From the NCBI RefSeq assembly GCF_037975245.1, contig NC_092561.1, positions 5,878,001-5,942,000 on the forward strand: a stretch of 64,000 bases of DNA, in the 5' to 3' direction. Shown here one piece after another: positions 26,885-40,170 of the stretch (positions are counted from its first letter, which is position 1; the number at the start of each line of letters is the position of its first letter). The translations under genes were made by a program, and so were the position numbers. Below the pieces are notes generated by a model. It had not been told where the DNA came from, searched no databases, and was given only the letters and a program-made list of their open reading frames with translations. Source of the DNA: Apostichopus japonicus (taxonomy: Eukaryota; Echinodermata; Holothuroidea; Aspidochirotida; Stichopodidae).

Positions 26885-28330
26885 CCACTACTACTCCTAC
26901 TTCTACTACTCCTACTTATACTACTCCTACTTCTACTACTCCTACTTCTACTACTCCTACTACTCCTACTACTCCTACTATACTCCTACTATACTGCTAC
27001 TATACTCCTACTACTCCTACTGCTCCTACTACTCCTACTACTCCTACTACTCCTACTACTCCTACTACTCCTACTACTCCTACTACTCCTACTACTCCTA
27101 CTACTCCTACTACTACTCCTACTACTCCTACTACTACTCCTACTACTACTCCTACTACTCCTACTACTCCTACTACTCCTACTACTCCCCCTACTCCTCC
27201 TACTACTCCTACTACGCTTACTACTCCTACTCCCCCTACTCCTCCTACTCCTTCTACTCCTACTACTCCTACTACTCCTCCTACTACTCCTCCTACTACT
27301 CCTCCTACTACTCCTACTACTCCTACTACTCCTACTACTCCCCCTACTCCTCCTACTACTCCTACTACGCTTACTACTCCTACTCCCCCTACTCCTCCTA
27401 CTCCTACTACTCCTACTACTCCTACTACTCCTACTACTCCCCCTACTCCTCCTACTACTCCTACTACGCTTACTACTCCTACTCCCCCTACTCCTCCTAC
27501 TCCCCCTACTCCTACTACTCCTCCTACTACTACTCCTACTACTCCTCCTACTACTCCTACTACTCCTACTACTCCTACTACTCCCCCTACTCCTCCTACT
27601 ACTCCTACTACGCTTACTACTCCTACTCCCCCTACTCCTCCTACTCCTACTACTCCTACTACTCCTACTACTCCTACTACTCCCCCTACTCCTCCTACTA
27701 CTCCTACTACGCTTACTACTCCTACTCCCCCTACTCCTCCTACTCCCCCTACTCCTCCTACTCCTACTACTCCTACTACTCCTACTACTCCTACTATTCC
27801 TCCTATTTCTCCTACTCCTCCTACTACTCCTTCTACTCCTACTCCTCCTACTACTCCTACTCCTCCTACTCCTCCTACTCCTACTACTCCTACTACTCCT
27901 ACTACTCCTACTACTGTTACTACTCCTCCTACTACTCCTCCTACTACTCCTACTACTACTCCTCCTACTACTCCTACTATTCCTCCTACTATTCCTCCTA
28001 CTTCTCCTGCTACTCCTACTACTCCTACTACTCCTACTACTCCTACTACTCCTACTCCTACTACTACTCCTACTACTCCTACTACTCCTACTACTCCTAC
28101 TACTAATACTACTACTACTACTTCTACTACTTCTATAACTACTACTACTACCACTATTACGACTACTACTGTTAAACTACTACTACTACTACCACTACTA
28201 CTACCACTACTACCACCACTACTACCACCACTACTACTACTAATACTATCATTACTACTACTTCAGCTACTAATGCTACAACTATACTACTTCTAATGCT
28301 TCTACTGCTAATGCTACTACTACTTCTACT
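26885..28330. repeat. Long CTACTC/ACTCCT trinucleotide-hexanucleotide microsatellite with higher-order units
   Basis: About 1.45 kb of TAC/TCC-type repeats. Embedded in it is a longer recurring block with CCCCCTACTCCTCC, then TACTACGCTTACTAC, beginning near 27185, 27343, 27437, 27587 and 27681. All three plus frames and one minus frame are open for hundreds of codons (poly-Leu, Tyr/Ser, Val/Gly) purely because the repeat lacks stops. After about 28090 it degrades into ACT/ACC repeats. Confidence 0.95.
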
Positions 28331-28881
28331 TAACTACTAATAATACTTCTACAACTACAACTTCATGGCCTATATGTAGTGGATTATGAATCATAACATG
28401 AAAAGTGAAGAGCGCTATCCGATTTTGCAGCGACCGGCACCTCGCATGCCTGACAACAAAGGTGGTGGGGAGGGGGGGGGGGCGGGGAAGGAGGGAATAG
28501 TGATATACAGACTCGGGCCGTGGTCACTTGTAGGGCAGAGGATATATCGAATAGCGAATAGAAATTTATGGTACAAGATGGGTAACTTTGCAGGTAGTTT
28601 TTTTGCTACACAACCCCCCCCCCCTACTCCCTCACCACCTCTTCCCCTTAAAATCACTCGTATGTTTCCACTGCATTTCGAAGTTCGTCATCACTTTGAT
28701 CCTCCAGTTAATACACCACAACGCCTGACGTAATACATCAAATACAATGATGCACATACCCCAGGCATACCCTACAACGTCACAAAATCAAACTCCAGTG
28801 TATGATTTCAAAGGTGGGGGAATTCTAGCACCTCCACAACATATTTAGGTGGGGGAGGGTGGGGGCATTTTAGTATAGTGA

Positions 28882-29038
28882 CAGTGGTAGATTCAGTATT
28901 TGATCAAAGTAGAAGGGGGGGGGGGGGTTGCTGAACATGACTCCTATGTAGAGCAGTCTGAAAGTTTTCCCCGATTGACGGTGGAGGTGAAGTAAATGAC
29001 TCCCTCCCGTGCCTGGCCCCACTTTGGTCACCCCACTG
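28882..29038. mobile_element. Possible short MITE
   Basis: Short inverted ends CAGTGG and CCACTG bracket a G-run-rich noncoding segment that includes CCCCACTTTGGTCACCCC. The flanking octamers do not match convincingly, so the assignment is weak. Confidence 0.3.
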
Positions 29039-29864
29039 TATGAAAGGAACCTTTTTGGAAATGCTATTTTTTTCGTGCATCTTACGAGCATTTTGAGGTC
29101 AGGGTTTGCGCAAAGTGGAAAACTTGTTATCAAATCGAACGTTCTACTTTACTTATTTCTAAATAAGCCTTTGTACTTATACTATAATTGCTCATATTTG
29201 TTCTTTTCAAGTCTTTACATGTGAATTAGCGAAGCGAACGTAAGTCGTCTATTGCCGTTTTCAAATACCATAACTTATTTTCGGTGAATATCCAAAACGA
29301 AACTGGATAATGCAAAGAAGGTTAGCCTCGGGACACACTTTACAATTAAAATAGCTATAAGGTGTCTGCAGTTAGGAACGGTGGCCCAGAAGCGACTTTG
29401 GAAACATTTTAAACACATACGTTTGGTGCGAGAAGATCAAACTCATAACATTTCTAGTTAGTCAGTAGATAGTCAGAAGTAAAAATATTATAATTTGGGA
29501 GAAAAAAAAGTTCGAAGTTTGACATAAAAATCAAACATTTCGGCATAACTATTTTCATCTTTATAAAATATTTATGTTATTCAAATGGCGATTTCTGACC
29601 ACCGTAGTTGTTTTCACTGTTTTTTTGTTCCCTCTTTTGTTACTTTTCTTAGTTTTTTGTTTGTGCATCTTACATTTGACTTGTTTCTTTGACATTGTTG
29701 GTAAAGATGGAAAGGCGTCAGCTTTATACATTGCGAGTCTTGTAGCAAGAATTAAATATGTGTAGCGTTATACCAAACTTTTCAATCTAACCGTTCGGTT
29801 GAGTTATAAAGTGAATTACCACACGCATCACTTTCTACATTCTTCAATCTCTTTTATTCGAAAG

Positions 29865-29908
29865 GTTTAACAATGGAAAGATACTCTCAAAACTTTCAAA
29901 TCAAAACG
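29865..29908 (+). other. 5' UTR part of gene C exon 1 with upstream splice acceptor
   Basis: A T/C-rich tract ending in AAAG (AG at 29863-29864) precedes GTTTAACAATGGAAAG. This aligns with the GTATAACAACTGAAG leader of genes A and B, so the untranslated leader and its acceptor are conserved in the inverted copy. In C the leader contains an in-frame ATG at 29873 that A and B lack. Confidence 0.45.
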
Positions 29909-31064
29909 ATGAGCTGGCTGTCAGCGTTAACCATCCTGGCGTGTGTGACGATTAGTCAGTCACGTGTGGTATCCACAAACTTAGGTCAAGTTGAAGGCGA
30001 GACGGAGGTATTTTTCAGCAAGTTTCTGAAGCAGAGTGGAAATGTTGATAGTTACCGTGGGATACCTTTTGCTAAACCACCCATCGGCGAAAGACGTTTT
30101 CAACCGGCTGATGCGATTGACCCTTGGGAAGGTGTCATCAGCGCCAGAAGTATTCCTCCCTCTTGCCCTCAGATACTCCAACCTTACTACGAACATCTGT
30201 ACTCTACACTTAACTTTTCCGAGGATTGTCTGTACCTTAATGTGTTCGTACCTACAGAAGCAGTGAGTTGTTTTATCTTCATTTCACATATAGAGCTACA
30301 ATTTGCAACAACTACATATCCCAGCCCCCTCGCCACACCCCCAATGAAAATGATACATGACTGTTGAAAAGATAATAAGGTTATGTAAAATTGTTATATC
30401 TCACTTTAGTCAACCACTAAATCAATTAGAAACAGGCATACACTTCAATTGTTTGCAAATGACAATGATACTGTCACTCACACGTTACATTGAATTTCCG
30501 AAATTAACATATTTTACTCTATACCGGTACTGGATGAAAACAAAAACAGTTTTCAAAGCCTTGATATTAGTCGCAGATATACAATCGTAACTAACATGAT
30601 AATTTTCTTAGTCTGATTTAGTGGTATCCAACTATTAACTATTACATTACATTGTCAGATATATAGTTAATACCCTACGCGAAAGGTAGAATTAAATATT
30701 TTTTTCCGGGACAAGAGGCAAATCATGCAACATTTTGTACCCAGTTCTAGCTTGCGGATGTACATTTTTTTAACTCTCCTCCCAAATGCACTAAAAGCTG
30801 GTAGAAATGAGACAAAACAGTTCATGGTGTCTTATAGACGAAAATTGCTTGCCTCAAGTTTGTAAAGTTACTGCAGGGATAACGGCTAAGTAATGTTGTA
30901 CCAGAATTAATGTAGCCAGTACATACGTTTCATAAGATGTGCAGACAAAATGCATTCTTTGTAAATGTGCGATATCACTAAAAGAAACGATCACCTTCAA
31001 TCTATAGTCATAAACCAAATTGGCCCGTTGACCTCCTCGAAGATTATACACATTATGAGGTTCA

Positions 31065-31425
31065 CAGCACGTATTAATATTATTCCGACGTCTGCCATCT
31101 TCAATCAGCTGGTTAGCAGAACGACGAGACCATTTGGTTAAGTTGTCAATCCAACGTATATGCGGACGGCCTGGATTGCGTTTGCAGCCGTACGGTAAGC
31201 CATACAGTACAGACGCAGTTAGACCTTCACACCTCACATCGTGTCCGCACCACTTTGCTTTACGTCGAAGAACATATTCAGAAGAGAACAACCAACGTCA
31301 TGCAATCTTTGTGTTCAACTCATCATTTGACACGTAATCGTTCCAAGTTAGGCCTAGCTAACGGCGCCATATTTCTCTGTCCAACGCATCAAGGCGATGC
31401 ATGTCAGCCACTTTCATGGTCCAAG
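31065..31425 (-). mobile_element. Degenerate 3' fragment of a non-LTR retrotransposon (LINE)
   Basis: Minus-strand translation gives the typical C-terminal region of LINE reverse-transcriptase proteins: HRLDALDREIWRR, stop, LGLTWNDYVSNDEL, stop, then RRKAKWCGHDVRC and NPGRPHIRWIDNLTKW. The two in-frame stops and missing upstream domains show a dead, 5'-truncated copy. It lies antisense in intron 1 of gene C. Confidence 0.7.
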
Positions 31426-33675
31426 TGCATAGCCATAAGTTAGACGTGATGCCACCAAAGCCTTAGTCACTATTCCATGTATAAAGATTAAAAAGTCCAA
31501 ACATGTCCTATTAACTTTCAATAACGGTCATAACATTGAGAAGCTACTCATGGTGTAACATATCATACGTTTTGTCGGTTCTCTTTGTTTCGAAGCCACC
31601 GAATGCAACAGTAATGGTTTTCATCCACGGAGGAGGTTTCACAGTTGGTAGTGGATCCGACTTTCCATACAACCCACTTCCGTTGGTATTTCTTGGAGAT
31701 GTGATTCTAGTAACGCTAAATTACAGACTTAACATATTTGGATTCCTTTCAACGGGTAAGTGTAAAAGAAGTACAACCAATTTCTTTAATTTGCATTAAC
31801 AGAATTATCAAGTCATTTACAACAGTAACCTGTGCAATTTATAATTTCATTGACGTATTGATTGTTGTAATATTGGCCGTTTTTAGAATGAGAAAAGACC
31901 CCAAAGCTCCGTACGACACGAAACGACAAAATGGGTTAAGAACTATGTGTAACTATGTGAGACCGTTAGAACTTCAAGCAATAAGATAAGATAGGATGCG
32001 ATTAACAAAAGTTGATACAACTTCAACTTTCCTTTAGACAAAATGTGTCGCAGATGCCAATTAGAATTATCATGCTATGGACAGTTGAAGCACTAACTAT
32101 TTCTCTCCCATTTATTCTCTTGTTGTTGTTGTGTATGCAGAACCGACAGCATATAAAAAATCATCTTAACAATCACTAATTTAATGCCGAACCTGCGTGC
32201 AATGTTCGAGTAGTTGCCGACCGAAGAATGACTTATTTGGACTAAAATCTGCTTTTTTTCTTCTTCACCTTCTTTTGCTTTTTCTTTTGCTTCAATATAA
32301 GGATTTACTTATAGCGATCTGCTGTGTCTACGTTTGGCCATTGTATATCACAAAGCGATACCAACTGGTTCGATTTCATCCAAGGTCTTCGACACACCTT
32401 GTACCGTTGACGACGCTATGCCTTGCTATGTCGTTTTCCGTAGCTTTGTCCTATATTCTAGTTTACCTTGATTGTTAGTTGCATAAAAAGTAAAAACACA
32501 TATTCCCGCCATAGTATACCATGTGCGACGTTGCATAGGTTTATCAGATGTTGTGTCAACACAGTTTTCTCATCGTGTCGTATGGTATCGTGTCGTATCG
32601 CATTTTGTGCTTTTTTTTACTTATTTAAAATTAGAATTTGACGATTAAACTTGGTTTATTTCTACTCAACACAGGAGATGAGATTATCCCACCTAATCAG
32701 GCATTAACAGACCAACGTCTCGCACTAAAATGGGTTAACGAGAATATTGAAGGTACGATCATGTAACTACTGATGATTGGAAAAGTCGTTTTCTGCCAAG
32801 AAGACTAAGAAATCTAAATACGTCGCAAAATATCATTAAAGTTTAAGTTCAGTCTTATCATAAAAAAACTTTGAATATAGTCAATGTAGATTGACAAATC
32901 ACTCAAAAGTAGAATCACAATGTTATTAGATAAAGAAAGAGCCAAACAAAAAAAAAACATATCATATTATGATGGCATTACTCTAGAAGCAGATCTCAAT
33001 AGATTCAAGTTCGTTCAAAGGTTTTGTGACTGTTGACTTTTATCAGTCTTTATCCACATTAATATAGAACATTTGGTATCATTTTGGATAACCTAGAACT
33101 TTGTTAAACGTTTTCAAAGGGGAGAGAGGAGGTGGGGATGGGGTAGAGCAGGTCCAAAAGGGACGTTCACTCACCTGATCGAATTATACAATAAACAACG
33201 AAAGGTCCATACAAATTGGTAAATATTCATGCCAATTCTGTGCTTACATCTTATTGTTAAGTTCAATTAACCACTAGATACCGGCCGAATCGATTAAAGT
33301 AAGTAAGTAATCAATACATACTTCTAGCATGTAACATTAATTAACTTTCACTATTTCTATTTGTCTGTGTTATATGTATGACCAAGCATGGCTTTTATTG
33401 TTTTTACGCCTACATGCGATGTAGAAAAAATCACTTTATTTGAGCAGTGTAGCAGGTTTCTGCCACTTTAGACGCATTTTAGACACTCGTATTGTCCAAG
33501 TTATGACAAACGACGTTTGTGTAGTTCAGTCGTGTATTTCAAATAAGTTTATGGTTTTACACATAAGCTGATGCAACTTTTTGTGTTGTCAAGGCACGTT
33601 ACCTATAAGTAAACCCTCTGTTAACATATATGATTCACTACGCACATACCTATGACTGTATGTGATTATTCATAA

Positions 33676-33864
<189 letters not shown>

Positions 33865-35904
33865 TAAAAGGAGCTTATTTTAAGGAATAAAGATCCATAA
33901 AATCCGAAAGTTATTTCCGTGTCAGCTGTTTCGTCAGATAGAGAGGTGCCGGGACGTCCTATTTGCGACAAAAACCTAACAGATACCTATAACACTGAAA
34001 ACAGCATTTCAATGCGTCATGTAACGTAGGGTCGTAGCTAGACTTCTTTTTTAAGGGGTCCATTGCTTTTTGGAAGGGGTAGGAAGACCTAAATAAATAT
34101 TTGGTGTGCCTATAGGCATCTAGTCCACCCATCCTCGTGACTGAGCCACTGTATGGATTTGTGCTTGCTTATAATAGGTGCGTTGAGCAATGCACTGACG
34201 TTGAATGTCACTGGTGGAAAACCAGACGAGCTCGAAATATTTCAAGAAGATTATATATTGGCCAACTTGCTATATGTGCAAGATGTGTTCTTAAGCCACA
34301 TCCTACGAAAAAAGCTGAGTTTGTGGTTGCTGTTGCTATTGCTTTTGGTCGATGTAAATGGTGCATAATGCCATAAAACATTTCTTTCCTCATTTTACTT
34401 TGCGCTATGTTTGGAGAAGTAGGAAGTATACCATGACCGGCACTATTTGATGTACAACCAGCAACTACTGTAAAGTAGCAATTGTCGTTACCATTGTCAT
34501 CAATTGAGAACAAATTCAAAGTGCCGGGACCATCTTTAGACGTACTTTGAAGTTCGAACTTTCACAGCATTTGAAATGGTGATGATGTTAATCTTCAATT
34601 TAATTCTCTAATTTCCCCTCTTGGGTTCACAAATGTTTTCCGTTACCCTTTTGCCGTCTTTCAGAGTGGTACAGTGAATGATCCTTGGGCAGCCGTCCTG
34701 TCCCCCGAGGAATCAAGAGATGTTGCAATCCTTGCTGCAGAAATGGGTGAATGTAATCTTACTGAGATAAATGATTCCAGTATTATCGCTGATTGTCTTC
34801 GAGCGAAAACCGTTGAGGAACTTATTGAAATCCATAGAAAGGTACGGTTTTAAATTATGCTAGTTTTCAGGATGAGATGAGCTTACTACTGTAGTTGTGA
34901 CGCCCATAGCGTCGAACAAATGGCAAGCAACATTACTACTGATTTGTTGGTCAACTTGCTACAAGTACAAATTGATATTTAATGGAATAATGCTATTTAT
35001 TTTCTTCTTTCGTCTTCTTTTTGTTTCGCCAGCTTAGTATCATAACAGATGCTCAAAGCGTAAAAAGAGTTAATATTCAAAGCTGATCATTCTTAACACT
35101 CTGGAACTATGGATATACACTGCAATCAAATATCATATCCGGGTAGGCCTACATATGTGCCGATATTATATTAAACTGTACCCAATACCATTAAAGAGAT
35201 CGTGCAGCAATTAATTACCTAAAATAGATAAACAGGCATGTTCCTGGCATGTTTTTTCTTTTTGAATAACACCACTGGGTTGAGTACGGCGATTTGAATA
35301 TTGGTTTCAAATCATGGGTTGTTGTAATCTTTAGCAGGTAATCTGCTTATTAGCTTGATACGAAACATTAAAATAATCATTGACTTGCCAGGTAATCTTC
35401 ACAGGATTTACAATATACATTATTTTTTATTTTAGTCTTAGTTAAAACTGGATACATGTTTGAACTTTTTCGTTAAGGTTTGCGAGATCAGTTCTCAGTC
35501 AATTGCATGAAAAATATTATTGTATATAATTACCGATAGAACTGTTCCTTTGTAATCCTCACTTAAAGTTAAGAAGTGTCAGGAATGTTCTCAAGTAAAG
35601 AGCGATAACGAGTGTTAGCCAAACTACCTGTCAATACTACAAGGCTGGTTAAGGAAATACATTGCAGATAAAGCAGTTAGAGAGTCAAATGTTAAGGAGC
35701 TTGTGTGATTGAGGAAGGGAGTGGAATTAAGAAGGAAAAGACAAGTGAGTGTGGATGGATGTACAAGAGGTGCTGTGCGAAGTCAGCGTATTAGAGGTAA
35801 GGAGTTTTTGGTGTTAGGTTCACTCCCTCCTTTCTTCAATGTTGGGACCATGAGGAATAGCAGTAAGGCTTCGTATCAACAAGGCGAACGCTATCGTTCA
35901 TCAC

Positions 35905-36181
35905 CAGGGGCGTAGCCAGGTGTTTGGTATGTGTGTGGGGGAGGGGCAAAGTAAAATTTCTGTCCCCATTCTCAGGCGCATAGCGGTGGATCGCCGTCCT
36001 GGGGTTAGGAGCTAATAATCTTCATTTCAACACTCTCTCCAAAGACTACCCACCCATCATCCCTTCGTCGGCCCCATCCCCCAGGTTCAAATTCATTTTT
36101 TTGCTCATCGCGTCCCCAAAAAAGTTCTGAAGGGGGCACTCTGCTCCCCCCCCCCCCCCCTTCGGCTTGCTACGCCACCCG
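35905..36181. mobile_element. hAT-like MITE in intron 5 of gene C
   Basis: Starts CAGGGGCGTAGCCAGG and ends near GCTTGCTACGCCACCCGC. Flanks TTCATCAC and CTCATCAC match at 7 of 8 positions. It is the same terminal family as the element at 3266-3572, with C-runs and no coding capacity. It ends about 125 bp before exon 6. Confidence 0.65.
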
Positions 36182-39100
36182 CTCATCACGAAGAGCATAC
36201 GTAGGCGTCCGTACGCAAAATCACGAGAGCTTCTACTTTCGTGTGTAAGAATTACATATACAACATCTTTGATGGTACTTAACTTGTGATTTCTCTTGCT
36301 AAACAGATCGATGAAGTTTTTCAAGGGAGACTCGTTTGGCTTGCAAGTAATGATGGTAAATTCTTTACCGACGACGTTGACACATTGATTGAAGAAGGAG
36401 CATACAGCAACATTGACATTCTTCTTGGAACAAACAAAGACGAGGGCACTTTTTAAAATTATTTTATAACTGGACGTCTTGAACAGAGACCATTCGTGAG
36501 TAAAGATTTCTTCACAATCTTAACTACTGGTTCCAACGATCCTTTAATCTCCGATTTACTTGAGGCAGTCTACGCTAGCGGCATCGACCAAGAAGACAAC
36601 TACGTTGGGGCTTTCGAAGATGCACTTGGTGACGTCTCCTTCAAATGTGGGACGTCCTTACTGGCTAGAAATGCAGCAACTGCCGGGAGCACAGTTTACA
36701 TGTATCACATGACTCATGAGCCCATTCGATCTCTATGGAACGTTACTTGGCTACGCGCTTCTCATTTTGAGGAAATCCAGTTTGTGTTTGGATTACCATT
36801 CTTTGGCGATCCATTCTACGTCCCAGTGTATGATGAGGTGAAGATTGCTTTCTACGTCATACGAATGTGGACAAACTTTGCTAAATCGGGGTAAGCTGAA
36901 CACGTGTTACTATGTCTGCAAGGAACCGTAGTGAATTTCATAAAGATTCGTATAAACTGCTCCTGATGAGATGAGCACGACATTTTGTGGTCCTACAAAT
37001 GTGTTAAAAGTGCAATATATATTACTCAAATAGTACAACAGCAATGCCGGATTAATAGTTTAGTGGTTACCTTCAGTATGATGAATGGCATTATACGTTA
37101 TATTGATTATGTTATCAAGAGCGAATCCAGGATTTAAGATAGGAGGGCATCATGTCCTTGGTTGATAAAGCAGCATGCCGTATAGCGGGTATGGTGGTCC
37201 TCCTGTAGCACCAAAAATATATTTTAGAAGTCAAATTGTGCATTCTGAAGCATATGTATCCCATTAACTATGTCTTAACGCAATGTTTCCTTTTCTTGTG
37301 GGAAGTTGAAAGGATTGGGGTTGGGTGTTAACCCTCACTCCAACTACATCCGCGCCTGGATATATGTTACATACCTTTTCTGATATAAAGTTTTCTAGGA
37401 CTGAGAACGATAGTGATGATGTAGTATTTTCCTTTGTTATTAAAGGGATCCCAACGGCCCCATTCGTCTGCCAGGTAGTATTCCGGAATGGCCTCGTTTC
37501 GTCCCTGATTCCGAGGAGTACAAGGAGCTTGACATTCGTTTCAACAATAAACGGAAATTCCGACAACCATACTGTACATTTTGGCTCAAAACGCTGCCGG
37601 AGATTATCTACTTGCAAGGTAACCCAAATAAATCCACTTATCTTTGTTTAGTTATGGAAAAAAGAAGAGTGTCCTAACTATCTTTACGTCAAAGAGTCTC
37701 CTATAACTGCACCAACATTCTATAATTCGTTGTTAGTGTTTAAATAGGGTTTGAATCGATTCATCGACGTGCATAGAACTATAGCTGTGTGTGTGGGGGG
37801 GGGGGTGGGGGTACTAAATTTCCCTCGCCCTATTTCGGTAGGGACTTTTAATCGACGAATTTTAGACGGAACAAACATGATGGAAATATGGGTGCGGTCG
37901 TGGGTCCGTTAGATGCAACACCCATGTAGTTTTACACGTCGAATGGTGCTTTCATTCTTAGGCTAAACGCAAGGCTGTGTTAGTAGGCATTACTGAATAC
38001 TAATTGAGGTTTATTTCTTGACAGGATAATGAATTTAACCAGTCATCGCGTTTGTGAGATTTTAGTACGCTGTAATGAACACTATTCTTTCGCATAGTTT
38101 GTCGAATATCTGTAGTGGTTGCTTTATAGTTTACAAGTTAGCTCGATTGTTAAAACTTCTTTTTATTTGATATTTAACAGGAGCAGCGGTTGCTGCCGCA
38201 GATAACCAAGACTTGTCGACTGTGACACCTGTGTAGATCATCAATTACGAAACAAGGATGAAATCTGCGTTCTACATCTTCGGGTGTGTCCATTTTTTTA
38301 ATCGATGCCATCAGCTTCGATTGTATAGGAATTGCAGATTTTGCCACGTGGTTTTGCGCCTTCTTGTGTTGCTCACATATGAATATAACAGTATAGTTCG
38401 CATCCTCCAATTACATGAAAACATGCTCAGTATGAACGTAGTCGCACATTTGGAACAAATACAATCCAGTTGTCTTGACTATTTCATTAAGTGGCAACTT
38501 TTTTTATTGCTACCCATTTTCCCTACTTACCTGTGCTTCAATACGCTATGATGGTTACCTTTGCATAGCTACTACGATTTCGTTCGAAGAATGGTTAACT
38601 GTTACGGAGTACGGGTCAACCATTCTATTAAGTGGTAATGTTTGCCCGTAGAATTCGTTGTACTAATGTAGTCAATAAACAAATAGTTCAGAATTATAAT
38701 GATTTAACTGTTACAAAAACCATTCTTAGTCCCTTAAAATGCCTTAATATATATTTTAATTCATTAGTAAGTAAATTTGTGTACCTTGTTTGGTCAGTTT
38801 GTTGCGTACGGGACTCTTACGCTCGAAGGTTCACCCCGCCCTGTTTATTTAGTGGAACGGTCCCACAAAAAAAACGAACAGAATTGAAAGTCTTGATTGG
38901 CTTGTAACTAAAATACAATGGGCAAAACCAGTTAATAATAACGGTTTATTGATATTGCAGTTTCTACGGAGTTGCCAACTTCTGGACCTCCTGGAGCGCT
39001 AGCCATAGTGCAGAGCAAAGAAAGAATATGCGTTGGATAGGTCTTGCGCAAGTATGATATCGAGCTATCGTTACTTTCATGAAAGAAAGGTTTGGTGGCT

Positions 39101-40170
39101 CAATTCACAGGAACATGTAATTTCCTTGGCGGTTGTATGTACACTACCATGGACCTGTCTGATGAACCATTTGAAAAATAAATTTACAATATTTATCGTA
39201 CAAAAGTACAATAAGATGAAGGCAATCATCCAAAAGCCAGCATCAGCAATCATATGTCCATGAAACCTTGGATCCTTGTCATGACAGGAAGGTGGTGTAA
39301 AATAAACATTATGTACACATGTAATGTATATACGTAATTGTATAGCGCACTACGCACGTTGCATATGTGCGCTTAACAGACGATCTATAATATACAATAC
39401 AATATAACAGTATAAACTAATAAATGTATAGTAGGTAAAGTTCATCGTGTTAAGTTTCTTATGAAAGATTGATGATTCGTGCCGTGCTGTCAGGTCTATA
39501 AATCTATTGGTTATAATTTCCAGTGTGCGAGTTCTTATGCTGCTATGCCTGTGTTTTCAACTGAGGGGTCAACCACGACCAGTTCACACCTTTCTGACTA
39601 CAGAAAACACTAACGCATTTACATCTATCTATTCAAGTCTTTGTTAAAATTCCTTTTGTCACTAATAAATTATTATATTGACAAAGGTCACCAACTCAAC
39701 AAGGTAATATAATGAGCATTGTTTTCTAATTCAGTTGATATAGGATAGGTGAGGTCAAGTGTATCTTACAGAAGATACAAAACTGTTGGAAAAGGCAAGT
39801 GAAATATATTTGTGTAATACGTTGCTAGTGCCTGTTTAAATCGTAAGTTGAGTGTGGTGGCACAGAAAGACAATTGGTAATAACATTTGAGAGGAACTGT
39901 CGCAACTTTGAGGTAAATATTCTATTATATGTCTAACCTATATAAGCCAGCACGTGAACTTCAAAAAAATGATTGCAACTTTGACAAATAACATATTTCC
40001 AACTTTCAACATGAAAGACGTGTCTTCAAATCTTACATCATTGCATATGAATATGGCACTCGATAGCCATTAGTATACAGGTTAGGCTTAACACGGGCAA
40101 CCATTCCATTCTATTTATCGTCTAAACTTGTGAAAACCAGCCGATTCACACAAAGATTACAGTAACTGGG

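Noticed and set aside
26750-28154. Very long open frames (poly-Leu 462 codons; Tyr/Ser 411 codons; Val/Gly 384 codons on the minus strand)
   Set aside because: They are translations of the CTACTC microsatellite in several frames at once; no unique protein sequence or codon pattern supports a gene.
29574-29765. Plus-strand ORF with strongly hydrophobic N-terminus just upstream of gene C
   Set aside because: Composition is T-rich intergenic DNA; no homologue or gene structure is visible.
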